A stretch of 64,000 bases of DNA. Source: Hyperoplus lanceolatus. Its lineage: Eukaryota; Chordata; Actinopteri; Uranoscopiformes; Ammodytidae. Location of the stretch: positions 23,678,001 through 23,742,000 of the forward strand of contig CM049403.1 in the NCBI GenBank assembly GCA_026929865.2. Direction: 5' to 3'. Below the pieces are notes generated by a model. That model saw only the letters and a program-made list of their open reading frames with translations. It was not told the origin of the DNA and did no database searches. The translations under genes and the position numbers were made by a program. Of this stretch, positions 20,701-31,233 are shown one piece after another (the stretch's first letter is position 1; each line of letters begins with the position of its first letter).

Positions 20701-22360
20701 CAGATTGTTGAAGCAATGGGACAGGCTGGAAGTCCATGATGGAGTTCTGTATCGGGTCTCAAGAGATCCTGTTTCCAAGCAGCGACGATCCCAATATGTG
20801 TTGCCTCAGAGTCTAAAGGACAAAGCATTGTCCGGCATCCATGATCTGGCAGGTCATCAGGGCCAGGACCGTACTCTTTCACTTGCAAGACAGCGTTTCT
20901 ATTGGCCTGATATGGAAAAGGATGTGAGGGCACATGTAAAATGCTGTCAGAGATGTGTGTTTGGGAAGTCACCGGAACCAGCTGCTCGCGCTCCTCTGGA
21001 GAGCATCAAGAGCTCAGCCCCAATGGAGTTAGTGTGCATGGATTTCTGGACTGCCGAAGACAGCAAGCAGCGGTCCGTTGATGTTTTGGTGGTCACCGAC
21101 CACTACACCAAACTCGCTCATGCCTTCCCTTGTGCCAATCAAACGGCAAAGCAGGTCGCAAGGAAGCTTTGGGATAATGTGTTCTGTGTTTATGGTTTCC
21201 CGGCGAGGATACATTCCGACCAGGGCGCCAATTTCGAGAGCAACCTGATTGCGGAGCTCCTCCGTTTGGCTGGTGTTGCAAAATCCCACACGACAACTTA
21301 CCATCCGATGGGCAATGGGGGAACCGAGCGATTCAACCGCACCTTGGGCAACATGCTCCGTGCCCTTCCCCTAAAGGAAAAACAGCAATGGCCACAACAA
21401 GTCCAGACCCTCACGTGTGCTTACAACGCCACCGTCCATGAGACGACGGGTTACGCTCCATTCTTCCTCATGTTTGGGCGTGTCCCTAGACTGCCGGTGG
21501 ACGTCATGTTCAGGCGGGTTCTGGACGACCCTGATGTTGCTGACTACGACACATATGCAAAATCCCTGCTTTCTGGCCTGAAAAGTGCTATGGAGATCGC
21601 TCAGAAACATACTTCCTCTGAGCAGCAGCACCAGACCCGGCAATACAACAAACGAGCCAAGGGCACCTTCCTGTCAGTGGGAGATCGTGTGTTGGTATCA
21701 AATAAAGGGGAACGAGGAAAGAGGAAGTTAGCCGACAAATGGGAAGATGGAGTGTACACAGTGGTTGGAGTGAATCCAAGTATCCATGTCTACAAAATAC
21801 AGGATGCTGTGGGACACACAAGAGTTGTGCACAGGAATCTCTTACTGGAAGTGAACTTCTTGCCTCTCCCTGGATTGGACCAAGCCGAGTCTGCTGATGC
21901 AACTGATCAGTCGTGGGCTGAAGAGGAGGCTGATGAGGAAGATTGCGTCTCTGATGATGATGTGATGGCTTCAGTGTCTGGAGAATTGACTCAGGGTGAA
22001 CATGCCCAGGACGTGTCAGATTCCAGAGATGAAGAGGAGCTCTCAATCTCATCACTTGACGATTCACCTGAGTCCGAGTTGGCTGTTGCAGAAGAGCATG
22101 CTCAGCCTAGTCCAGCACTCAGTCCTGCTGCTGTTACCAATGCCTGTCCATCCATGTCAGTCGCTCCGCACAGAGACACACCGCCAGCTCAGCATGCTGA
22201 CACCTCAGGTCGCACTGACTCTCATGCACACGCTGAGGATGATGGCACTGTCAGAACACGTGCTGGAAGATTGGTGAAATCAGTGAACAGATTGATAGAA
22301 TCTATGGTTCAGAAACCATTGTTTGAAAGGTCCAAGTTTTTTATTGACGGCCGTTCCTAG
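17792..22360 (+). CDS. pol: Gypsy Pol polyprotein: protease, reverse transcriptase, RNase H, integrase
   Basis: An uninterrupted frame, open from 17735; the position given starts at a GTG, and real entry is probably by frameshift from gag. Counting from that GTG (1522 residues): retropepsin motif WDSGS with catalytic D63; reverse transcriptase with LPYRRVPP and YLDD at 537-540; RNase H with STDAS (D714) and WTDNNPLTYLL; integrase zinc region HDLAGH (H1017, H1022) with CQRC; DDE core D1084, D1143, E1179 (D-35-E). A roughly 160-residue acidic, Ser-rich tail follows, ending near RTRAGRLVKSVNRLIESM. No chromodomain is seen. All catalytic residues I can check are present, unlike every other transposon gene in this window. 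Role: reverse transcription and integration of the element. Confidence 0.95.
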   Translation: MGNVNGTPSETCDLAQLYEESCANAPKGTKIAIQATQRIKAFGELFYAPVLVNHSVQLKGMWDSGSMVCSISEEAVEKLRCADVLPEKQYPEENIVLIGCGGLKTQPEGFYDLEMQLYGVPCIVSTLVVSGQQDDLILGSNIIKYVTHVLKGGDEYWDLASFHDHQSDPEVGHFLSMFTNVERWKGSAVPEKIGTVKLTQAVTLLPKHEHLVWGRLPAKSPMSPGSTVVVEQTNSKAMPRGVLVGRLVTPLWGDRWVLMTVVNPSDKAITLKRNCKLADVFPCMAVEDLDVFQGSQAASEKEQPDTEKRQHDASSGASLSSQSGKSLSELGLSDVDVASCQVSEACRSQLKQLITDYQDIFSKHSLDCGEVKGYAHRIRLTDDCPFRLPYRRVPPAHYQKLRQALTDMEEKGIIRKSTSEYASPLVMVWKKDGGLRVCNDFRWLNVRTIKDAHPLPHQSDCLAALGGNCFFSTMDLTSGFFNIPMHEDDKKYTAFTTPLGLHEYNRMPQGLCNSPASFMRVMTGIFGDMNFTKLLCYLDDLLVFAPTEEEALSRLEAVFQRLRANNLKLAPKKCHLLQKQVRFLGHIINGGGVSVDPAKVEVINSMQVQDLMDADGCTPSVRRLRSFLGMVFYYQHFIPNLSSTAKPLFALTAGQKRRGKSAKGRKPQSAYRKLTAADWTEECVSAFEHMKARLLDCVMLAHPDFDEPFILSTDASLDGLGAVLSQVPRGESKARPIAFASKTLSASQRKYPADRLEFMALKWSVCEKFSHWLKGHSFTIWTDNNPLTYLLTKPKLDACEIRWVSKLVSYTFDLKHLPGKKNVVADALSRDPFARTVGQRLLKEPYSTLTQEADEVEEDSVQDVFRLSCQSQTLRLENHPLPRTGYDTAEIRALCQAHSAWHDTAESRALFLTQKVQQLSSGQDALPMFSTQELQLAQEQDPVISKVLPFVSARSRPSRRERHGADSKVLRLLKQWDRLEVHDGVLYRVSRDPVSKQRRSQYVLPQSLKDKALSGIHDLAGHQGQDRTLSLARQRFYWPDMEKDVRAHVKCCQRCVFGKSPEPAARAPLESIKSSAPMELVCMDFWTAEDSKQRSVDVLVVTDHYTKLAHAFPCANQTAKQVARKLWDNVFCVYGFPARIHSDQGANFESNLIAELLRLAGVAKSHTTTYHPMGNGGTERFNRTLGNMLRALPLKEKQQWPQQVQTLTCAYNATVHETTGYAPFFLMFGRVPRLPVDVMFRRVLDDPDVADYDTYAKSLLSGLKSAMEIAQKHTSSEQQHQTRQYNKRAKGTFLSVGDRVLVSNKGERGKRKLADKWEDGVYTVVGVNPSIHVYKIQDAVGHTRVVHRNLLLEVNFLPLPGLDQAESADATDQSWAEEEADEEDCVSDDDVMASVSGELTQGEHAQDVSDSRDEEELSISSLDDSPESELAVAEEHAQPSPALSPAAVTNACPSMSVAPHRDTPPAQHADTSGRTDSHAHAEDDGTVRTRAGRLVKSVNRLIESMVQKPLFERSKFFIDGRS

Positions 22361-22687
22361 CTGTTTTAAAAGTTGGGCGTGACTAAGTGTTGAAGGTGCT
22401 TATGTGATACATTTTCAAAAGGGGCCAACTATGAGGTTTTATACACCTGCAGATGTCTATGGACTATGTATTTTAGGCCAAATGCTGTGTGACGTACGAG
22501 GCGTCACATCAAACTAAGGGGAATCTAGAGATTTGATCAACCTCTTTCTTTCCTAAACCTTGTATTAAGGTAGCTTTCAAGTTGACTATGTGGACTAGGT
22601 CCATTGTTCATTTGTGCCAGGTTGTGTCAGTGATAGACTTTTATATGCCTGAGAAGACATCCTTAAATCAGGATGTTGGTGAATTTC

Positions 22688-22870
22688 AGGAGGGGTGTAT
22701 GTAACCAGGGTGAAACAGCGTTTTTTTAGTTGTGTTGAAATGTCACCAATGCTGATTTAAATGTACCAGTATGTGTTTAGGTACATTTGGTAACCTGTTC
22801 CTGTTCCTTTGTTGATGTGTTTTTGTACCTGTACTGTACTTTAAGAGCGGGGGATCGGAGAAGGTCCGGT
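22688..22870 (+). repeat. Polypurine tract and probable start of the gypsy 3' LTR
   Basis: AGGAGGGG followed by TGTATGTAACCAGGGTGAAA gives the PPT-TG layout. A TATA-like TACTTTAAGAGCGGGGG at about 22838 fits an LTR promoter. The LTR end is not determined because no partner LTR was found to compare. Confidence 0.5.
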
Positions 22871-24395
22871 GGGTCTGGTTTTGGGTGAGGGGCAGTATGG
22901 CATTGGTTAAAATATCATTATACCTATTGGTGATTAAAAATCACATTATTAGTCCACAGTTAAGTTACTGTAATGGAAACTAATTTCCTACAGCTTCAGT
23001 TTCAATTAAAAGATCTAACTGGGTAACGTGAGATGATTTTATTTTGAAGCAGAAACAGGAACTTAGGCTCTAGCCCTGTGGTGTCTCTCACTAGAGATGT
23101 CTTATGTCGGACTAGAGGTGAAAGATAACTTGTAATTCTAGCTCATAAAAGGCTTATAAAAGTTAGTGACACCATATATATGTTAATGATGTCGGAAATG
23201 GCGATGGGGTGGTGACTGGGATGAGAGAATCGAAATGTGGTATTGGATGAGAGGATAATGATATGATCGATCGAATATGTTTACTTAGGAATAATCTGTA
23301 TTATTCAGGAAACAACTATTTATTTATTTTGCTATCATGACTAAATTGGGGTTTGTTACTTGAGTGCACCTATCATTTATCTCGTGCAGAGACCGTGTGT
23401 TTATGTTGCCGTGAGTTCTCTCCATTGCTGGATGTCGGTGACGATCCTTCAGTCCCTCCTGCTTTATTTATTTAAATCTCTGAACGTGAATTCTTATTTA
23501 ATAAAATCGATCTTTAAATATTGATTGAAACACTTCTATTTAGTTGATAAATCTGTTTATAACTAAGAGATTTGTTCAAAAAAGTTTCGTTTTGTGTTGA
23601 TCAATTAGACCACTAGATTATAAAAGTGTTTCTAGTCTAAAGTAATTATTCATTGAACTAAGTTAGACATTAAAAAAGAGAGGGAGAGAGATAGGGAGAG
23701 ATAGGTATGAGGAGGGGAGAGAGAGAGAGAGAGAAGAGGGAAATAAAGGGCAAAATAAATCTTATCTAGATCATGATAAACTTAGTTTAGTTAAAAATAA
23801 AAAGGGAAAGATGAAAAAAATAAAATAAATTGGTCAAGTTTATGATTTACTGTGATGTAATAGGCCTAGTGTTTAGACTCTGAATGTTCAATGTCCCCCA
23901 TCAAACGTGTAGAGGCTCAGACATTCATAACTTATAATGAGAGAGAGAAAAGATGAGAAGTAAGTATGAGGAAATATATCTCATATTGTTAACATGAATA
24001 TTAAATCAATTTGAGGCTCTGAAGGGACAATAATTCTTGGTGACATTTTTTTCACACATAAGCCCCAGCCACTTCGGTTTATATCTGAATACAGGTACAT
24101 ATAAGATAATTGTGTTTGTTGAACAGATAAATAATGATTACACTCCTACTGTACATAGTAGCACCATGGCAGCCACCTATAGGCTAACTAAACAGGAGCA
24201 TTTATAAGTAAAAACAAGAATTACAAGGGTGAGAGAAATACTTTTGAGAGTAATATTAAGGTTGTTATTACATTAATTAATAATGTCAGCGTGAACTAAA
24301 GTGGGTGGTGAATAAACTAGGGTGAAAATGAGTCCCACCCGCCCTGGCTTTAAGAGAGGTCCGTGTCTTGTGACGTGTGTGTGGCGCCAAAGCTC
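22871..24395. other. No gene recognised; possibly remainder of LTR plus AT-rich DNA
   Basis: AT-rich DNA with GA-rich patches (23674-23735). No ORF of note. CTTTAAGAGAGGTCCG at about 24350 resembles the TTTAAGAG...AGGTCCG words at 22840-22870, hinting at related promoter sequence, but the likeness is short. Confidence 0.4.
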
Positions 24396-24708
24396 AGAAT
24401 GCTTTTTACTGTCTGAGCGGAGGTATGTTTGTTGTGTTTCTCGTCATATTTTAGCATATAGGTCGTTTTGTGTACAACGAAAATGTTTAATGTGTAACTT
24501 AGTGTGTAGTGAATTAAGTATGTGTACATGCTACAGCGCTGTTTTGTTAGCTAGCACTTAGTAAATGCACTTTTTGAGAGTTTTTGTTGTGTACATGTGT
24601 GTCCGGGTATTACAGTGTTTCCCTGTGTGTTTGTTTGTTAGGAGGGAATGTGGTCCCGGCTACGACAGTTATATCTAGTGACACGTTATTTTCTTTTGGC
24701 TCATACAG
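24396..24708 (+). other. Two exon-like segments with a 219-bp GT-AG intron
   Basis: Segment 24396-24422 ends GAGCGGAG and is followed by GTATGTTTG; the interval 24423-24641 ends TTTGTTTGTTAG; segment 24642-24708 runs GAGGGAATGTGG to GGCTCATACAG and is followed by GTATGAATG. The two segments reappear joined at 24830-24913, which defines the intron. No protein frame is evident, so it is probably 5' UTR or a non-coding or element-derived transcript. Confidence 0.65.
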
Positions 24709-24829
24709 GTATGAATGTTTTATCTGTTTATGTTATTATCAATGCTGGTTATGTTTATGTTTGTGTATATGCAGTGAAGTGAATCTAGTATGTTATTTTA
24801 TTTATTTTCATATTATTTTATACATCGTG

Positions 24830-24913
24830 AGAATGCTTTTTACTGTCTGAGCGGAGGAGGGAATGTGGTCCCGGCTACGACAGTGACACGTTATTTTCTT
24901 TTGGCTCATACAG
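24830..24913 (+). repeat. Spliced (intron-less) duplicate of 24396-24708
   Basis: The copy starts AGAATGCTTTTTACTGTCTG, crosses the junction GCGGAG/GAGGGAATG with the intron absent, lacks ten further bases (TTATATCTAG) and continues to GGCTCATACAG, then AAGTTATTTC. After that point it diverges from the parent, exactly where the parent has a GTATGA donor. This is the signature of a cDNA-derived, 5'-truncated insertion; where it ends downstream is unknown. Confidence 0.7.
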
Positions 24914-26699
24914 AAGTTATTTCTTCCCAGTGCAAAGGCTGATTTCTGCTCCTGAAAGTTGAGGAATAGTTTTTTGGTAACTTTTTTTTGGAAGATCACC
25001 AAAATACTGAAGTTGAGTGACATTTCTCCTTGTTTATTATGGCTTTGTCTTGCTTCCGGCTGAGAGAGCCGCCCTGCTAGTACCTCTAGGCAACTGGAAA
25101 GATTAAGAAAAAGTCTAATTTGTTCGAATTGAGGCTGTTAGAGAGGAGTACAATAATCTCAAATTTTTTTAAAGAAATTGTCCATTAATGACCGACCTTC
25201 AAGTGGGTGGAAGCACAATGTTTTTTTATAGAAATTACTGGATGTATCATTTATTTCATCATGACCAGTAGTAACAGTATCTGAAGGAGTTTGAATTTCT
25301 GTTATAGTTTGTCGGGCTGATGATTTGCAAAGATGATGTGCATCAATTCTTCTGTTTTTTAAGGCCAGTTGCCACTACATCTTAAATCATCATTTAATTG
25401 CAAATGTTATATGACAAATGATTAACATGCAGCCATTTCCTTCTCTACAATGGAATACAAAGATTAGCCCTGAGCCTTACAGCCACACGTATTTAATAAA
25501 ACATGTTTCCGACACATGACTGTGATTTAAAGGCAATTTCATTTAAAATATGTGTGTTCCCTTCTTGCTCTATCAGTGCATTGGCCCAAGGCTTTTAGTA
25601 ACACTGCAGAAATTAGTCTTACTCATTTCCCATTCAGACCAGTCGCCCAAGGCAAAGAGGTCAGACGTTTCTTGAAAATTGCTGTTGCTGCCTGGTTGAT
25701 AAATATGTTCGTTGCCTTTAGTCTGGATGTGATGTTCGATATGTGATGGTTCGGTTGCACTGTTGTGTTTTCATAATATACATTTATCACTACCTTCCTC
25801 CCTGCAAAAGAACAACCCTACTAATGGCCTGACAGGCTTGGAAAAATGAAACTGAGCGCTAGACGTACAATTTGTTAAATTGTATTACTTGTCGTATGCA
25901 ATAGTGGAAAACAACTAACACAGTATCAATTCAAAGAGACTATGCATTGTCGACATGGCATAAACTGCATAGTGCAGCTTTAAAATGTATAGGAAATAGC
26001 TTTTTACTGGTACAGTAGAAAGATCATGTCTAGCCTCTGGTCTAATAATGAATGCTGAATAAATAGGAATACAACAATATTAAATAGTCAACAGACAGTA
26101 GCTGTGACATGAAGAATTTATTTCATTATCTTTGCAGTGGCATCTCACTCTCAGGACAGAAAGTGATTTATATTCAGATGGCAGATGCAGGCGAATCAAG
26201 GTCACTGAAGTTTGCATTCTCTTCCTTTCCCATTTCATACCAAAGGACACATAAATTGGGTTTTAGGAATATTCCAGTTCTTAAACTGGAGCTGGAGCTT
26301 TGTCTTGCACTGTGACATTCACAGCTTCTAAATCAAAAGAATGGGTTAAAAGATTTCATGAGATTGAGAGGTATAATTAGACTAAATAAAGAAAGCCTGT
26401 GTTGAATACATGAGCGAATCTTCAAAATATATTTTTTATTTTCCTTCATCTCCAGAAGTGTTTTCTATAGGGTGATTATATTAGGGTTCTGTTGCAAGCA
26501 ATCACAACAGCAAATATGATTTCTGATCCATCTCTGTCAGAGACAAAGCTATAGCTTTGTGAGCAGTACAGGAGATATACAAAACTTCTATCCCTGCCCT
26601 TGCACTGACCTCACTCTTGTCAGAGCCTGAAGTCCAATTTCATTCGTTTACTGCTCTTTTGTGTAGCTGTATAGAAGGAATATTATACCCTGGTTTTGC
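24914..26699. other. No gene recognised; start may be a third exon of the retrocopy
   Basis: The bases after 24913 would be spliced sequence downstream of exon 2 if the retrocopy reading is right. No poly-A tract or target duplication was found to mark its end. The rest is ordinary intronic DNA. Confidence 0.4.
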
Positions 26700-26991
26700 C
26701 TTGGTAGTAGTGTTGTTTTTGTCAACGAAATGTATGACAAAATATTGTCGTCAACGAACATTTATCACATGACAGAAACGAGACGAGACGCAACATAAAT
26801 GGTGGTCATGTGACGAAGACTATAATCAAATATATAATGCTTTATTGTTGACCAATAACTGTGTATCTGAATTCGAATTTGATGAAAATGGGGGCGGTAC
26901 CTGATAAGCCTTTGGCTTCTTCCGTCTCCCTTCGGACAACACAAAGTATGATGTATGAATATTTTCAAGAGAAAATTGTGTATTGTGTGGA

Positions 26992-27033
26992 ATTGTCCGA
27001 AAGAATAATAAATAAATAAATAAATAAAATAAA
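26992..27033 (+). repeat. Second copy of the (AAAT)n-tailed leader seen at 297-334
   Basis: ATTGTCCGAAAGAATAATAA then (ATAA)n. Preceding bases include CTTCCGTCTCCCTTCGGACA, which could be LINE 3' end. Confidence 0.5.
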
Positions 27034-27630
27034 AACGGGACTAAATGTGGTTTACAAAAACAAAAACTGATAAAATATCTCTTCATGTTCATTGACAAAA
27101 ACGAGAGGACACAAAATGTTATAAGGCTATTTTGTCTCGCCATTATTATTATTTTTGCAATATTTCTGTTTCCTGAGTCCAGGTCTGCAAACAGGCTGCG
27201 GCTTCAGATTAAAAGCATTTCACTGGCTTAACATGAGTATTTAGCTAGACAAACGTGAATTGGCTTTTATTTTGAAATAGCAGGAAGTTAGCAGGCGACG
27301 TTACTTCCTCAATCCCCATTCTCGGCAATATGGAAGATGCAGCTGCGGCGGTGGGTTAACTTTAACGACTAACCAGCTGCAGCCTGAAATTACTGTATAG
27401 GCTAACTCTCAATATGCGGCCAAACGTACTCACGTCATCTTGACTGGATTCCTGTTGGATATTAACCATGACTCCTGTGTTCCCTGCTCTCCTGAGTCAT
27501 GTCGAAAAAGTATTCCATTGTTTTCTGAACGAGTAGTAGCCCTGTTTGTGGACGTCTATCCATCAAAACTATGACGTAGGTCCTTAGCAACGGTCATTAT
27601 ACCCTTGACAGAGGTCTGTCTTGCTGGAAA

Positions 27631-28396
27631 TAGAGCTGTTAAGCGGAAGTGGCGGAATTACGGGGCATGGGACCTCTCGGCTGAAAAAAAATGAATGGGA
27701 GTCTATGGAAAGTAATCTACTATTTTCTGGTCCCAGTCATTAAATGCCTTGGATTACATATATGTTTTGTATGGGTCTAAATGATCATTTTTCATGTGAA
27801 GAGTTTGACGGTATGTTGTATGATTATTCGTCTAACGGCTTTTGAAAAAATGTTATGAGAACAACTACAAGTCTTGTCGCCTCTGTGACGTCACCTCAAC
27901 ACATTCCCTCCACTTCTCGACAGACAGTGCTAATGCTAATGCTAATAGCTGGCGTGGACAACGCCAACAATCTCCCCACTCGAGAAATTGAAACTCTCCA
28001 CATGTCCACTTGTGTAGTGGTTTTCGCCACGCTGAAGACTTTTGTCTTGTCATTGAAAGAAGGCGGTAAAGTGCATTAAAGACACAGCCATGTTTCTGAG
28101 CTAAGCGGTGCGAGTGGTGGTGACGTATATCATAAGTGTCAAGAGCAGCGAAGAGCTGTAGTCCACAAAAGCGCTCTGCACAAAACCTGACCGTATCCAG
28201 CTTCTACTCGCTAAATTGTTCCATTCTTTGCACGAAAAAATACCATCTAAATCCATACAAAACATATGTGTAATCGAAGGCATTTTATGACTGGGACCAG
28301 AAAATAATACATTTCTTTCCATTGACTACCGTTGTAATTTTTCGAGCCGAGAGGTCCCATATCCCGGAAGTAAGACACTTCCGCTTAACAGCTCTA
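27631..28396. mobile_element. Long-TIR MITE
   Basis: TAGAGCTGTTAAGCGGAAGT at 27631-27650 is repeated inverted at 28377-28396. Inverted similarity continues inward for about 150 bp (GGGACCTCTCGGCT, TTTTCTGGTCCCAGTCAT, ACATATGTTTTGTATGG on both arms). The 766-bp body has no credible ORF. Target duplication is not resolved. It lies inside the 26.7-kb hAT-like element. Confidence 0.8.
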
Positions 28397-28911
28397 TAAC
28401 AGACCTGTAGAATGCCGTGATTTACATAGAATTTTCAAAGTGCCATGTAATACGTTCTGTCAACGAATTCCACTGTTTGCAGTCTGTGCTTCCAATCTCA
28501 TGGTTCAAACCATTTGTGTTATATCTTGTAATACAAAATCTGACTTCAGTTTACAAGCAATACAAGTCATACACACACATTTTATTTGCACTTTGTTAAT
28601 ATGTTATTGTAGCTCTAGCATTCAAGAACCTTTTTTCTCTTAATTAAACTTGAATGTAATGTAATTTTTTTCTGGCATTGTCATTTGAAGCTATTTTATT
28701 TAGGCATATTTATTTTATGTAAATGTAAATTTGAAAAACAAAGAGAAGCTGTCCGAGCTCCACCAGACTGCTGTTCAGGTTGAGGAATCCGGCATTCTTA
28801 CATGTTTGGTAGCTCAAATAAATATGTTGTAAATTCAATCAGAGCGTCTTCCGTGTCTGGAATTGCATGTATTCTTGAGTCTATAAGGTAAAAATAATAT
28901 AATAAGATAAG
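28397..28911. other. Residual DNA between nested insertions
   Basis: No ORF or RNA gene. It belongs to the body of the outer element, interrupted on the right at the ATAAC target site of the gypsy element. Confidence 0.5.
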
Positions 28912-28916
28912 ATAAC

Positions 28917-29108
28917 TGTGGTAACCCGAGGGCAATAATGCACGCACACTTGTACTCTGTTTTGGGTCTTTACTGAAACCAATGCTCACTGCATAGTAGC
29001 CAAACGTACATGAGACATGCAGGTGGCGCAAAAACAATAACCCAACGGCGGGGTACACAGGTGTCGGTCCAAAGGTTCCGGGGTGCAACACTAACTCAGT
29101 ATATAACA
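28917..29108 (-). repeat. 3' LTR of the minus-strand gypsy element
   Basis: 192 bp; differs from the other LTR at four positions. On the minus strand it begins TGTTATATACTGAG and ends GGGTTACCACA. Confidence 0.95.
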
Positions 29109-29121
29109 CTTCTCCCCCTTT
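29109..29121 (-). other. Polypurine tract
   Basis: On the minus strand AAAGGGGGAGAAG directly abuts the 3' LTR, the plus-strand priming site. Confidence 0.85.
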
Positions 29122-29287
29122 AAGTAAACACTTATAATACGTTTACCCAAACAAACTGAAATTGCATGTATGTCCCCTTATAAAGTACAGAAATTATATT
29201 GGACTAAAACCAACTTAAATTCACATTCCAACTTTAGAATTCTAACAACAGGCAATCAACAACATCCGGTAATGCACAACATTTTTG

Positions 29288-31233
29288 TTAGTTTAACAGT
29301 TCAGTCACTCTGGAGGCTTGTGTTGCCTCTCTGACCTTCTTGGTGCAACAGGAGAGTCCACAGACTGGGTAACAGACTGTGCTGCACTGGGGGGAATTGG
29401 GGCAGCGGCAGGGCCAGGTGAGGCAGTTTGCTCCATCAGGGGGCAGCAACAGTCCATCAATGCACACAGGTGCAACACAGTCCATAGAGCTACTCACACC
29501 GTCCTTGTGCGAAACACTCTGAGACCCCTTCTCCTCTGCATCAGTGCGGACACGCACGTGATATTGGTGCCTGCGAACCTGCCTGCCGTCCAACAAGTCA
29601 ACCACAAAAGAAACTGTACCAAACTGGCGGTGATTAACTCCTGGCAGCCACTTTGAGCCGCTGGCAAAGTTCTTGACATACACACATCCGGGCGAAGGAG
29701 GTCCAGATGAGATTTGGGCTTTCTCCCTAGCAACATGTCTGCTGGAGGCAAACCAGTGGTTGTGTGTGGAGTAATCCGATACTGGAATAAGAAACGTGCC
29801 AGTTTAGTCTCCAGCGTGTGCCCTGTCATTTTCCGCAGTCCATCTTTCAGTGTCTCAACAGCACGCTCTGCTAAACCGTTGGAAGCAGGATGGTATGGTG
29901 TAGTCAGGATATGTCGGATTCCATTTTTCTCCACAAACTCTTTGAAAACTTCACTTGTGAAAGTGGGCCCGTTGTCACTGACAACCGTATCTGGTAGCCC
30001 GTGGGTGGCAAAGATGCTTCTGAGCGTGTCAGTGGTAAATGGGGCTGTGATATTTGACATGATGTGTGCTTCCATCCACTTTGAATGAGCGTCCATCAGC
30101 ACTAGGAACATGTGGCCCATAAACGGACCAGCGAAATCCAGGTGGAGCCTGGACCACGGACGTGCTGGCCACTCCCATGGGTGGAGAGGCGCAGGTGCGG
30201 GCATCTTCTGGTTACTTTGACACTGTGAACATGCTTTTACCTTTTCTTCCAAAGCACCGTCCATCCCAGGCCACCACACAAACGACCTGGCGAGGCTCTT
30301 CATCCTCGACACCCCGGGGTGAGCTTCATGCAGCACTTCCATTATCTGAGCCCGTCCCGCAGGTGGAATAATCACCCTGGAGCCCCAGAGGATACAGCCA
30401 TCCAGCACACTTAGCTCCAGCTGATGCTTGACATAGGGCTTGAGCTCCTCCTGCTCAACTGATACTGGCCAGCCCTGCAATAGCCATCTCTTTACTTGTG
30501 ACCGCACCGGGTCTCTTTCAATACACTGTTTGATTTGCTTTGCTCTCACCGGAGAGTCAGACAGTCTGTCTAACAAAAACACAGTCTCCGGAAGTAGGTT
30601 AGTTTGGCTTGGTGACTCTGGGAGGGGAAGACGGCTGAATGTGTCTGCATTTGCATTTTCACTTCCTGCTTTATACACAATGTGATACTGATACGCTGAC
30701 AAAGTTAATGCCCAGCGCTGCACTCTTGCTGACGCCATGGGTGAAATACCCTTAGTCTCACTAAACAGGCCCAGCAAGGGCTTATGGTCGGTAAAAATGG
30801 TAAATGGGCGACCATACAGGTACTGGTGGAACCGTTTCACAGCAAAAACTACAGCTAGCCCCTCTTTCTCTAGCTGAGAGTAACCCTTTTCTGCTGATGT
30901 GAGAGTGCGAGACACGTACCCAATAGGTTTTTCATCTCCGTCCTCCATACAGTGCGATAGGACCGCCCCCACGCCGTAGGGCGATGCATCACAGGATAAG
31001 ACAACGTCTTTGTCCGGGTCAAAGTGCACTAGTAGTGTTGCTGAGTGCAACAGTTCTTTTACCTGCTGGAAAGCTGTCTCTTGAGCTTGCTGCCAATTCC
31101 AGGAACAGTCTTTGTGCAGCAGCTGATAGAGGGGGGCGAGCACAGTGGAGAGCTCAGGCAAGAACTTCCCGTAATAGTTCACTAATGATGCGTTTTCATT
31201 TGGGGTTTTGACTCTTCCCACTCCTTTTTCCAT
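29288..31233 (-). pseudogene. pol: Partial Pol: RT connection, RNase H and integrase; protease and RT core deleted
   Basis: The main frame (31233 to 29494, 579 codons) starts next to the gag zinc-knuckle region and enters directly at LVNYYGKFLPELSTVLAPLY, the RT thumb/connection. RNase H shows LSCDAS (D82) and FTDHKPLLGLF. Integrase shows HEAH (H302, H305), CSQC (C335, C338) and D366, D420, E456 with D-35-E spacing. Past about residue 527 (LLRPDV) the frame goes wrong. The correct C-terminus, VKNFASGSKWLPG and LLDGRQVRRHQYHVRVR, continues in another frame from about 29683 to 29288. No retropepsin DSG or RT YxDD is present, so roughly 1.5 kb is missing compared with a normal gypsy. Confidence 0.9.

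Larger units (their letters stand above)
17049..22700 (+). mobile_element. Ty3/gypsy retrotransposon internal region with intact pol
   Basis: Gag nucleocapsid and a full protease-RT-RNase H-integrase pol lie in that order, giving a Ty3/gypsy layout. A purine tract AGGAGGGG at 22688-22695 precedes TGTATGTAACC, a credible start of a 3' LTR. I could not find that sequence again upstream, so a 5' LTR was not identified; the DNA-transposon end at 16783 lies only 266 bp before gag. The element may be 5'-truncated or interrupted upstream. Pol integrity suggests a recent insertion. Confidence 0.8.

Noticed and set aside
17840..22277. Antisense and off-frame ORFs up to 159 codons inside gypsy pol
   Set aside because: Shadows of a long, strongly supported coding frame; none has a domain.
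28798..29109. 103-codon minus-strand ORF, repeated at 32023-32235
   Set aside because: It lies in the LTR and is present twice only because the LTR is duplicated.
29714..30685. Plus-strand ORFs of 69-124 codons
   Set aside because: Antisense to the minus-strand RNase H/integrase region.
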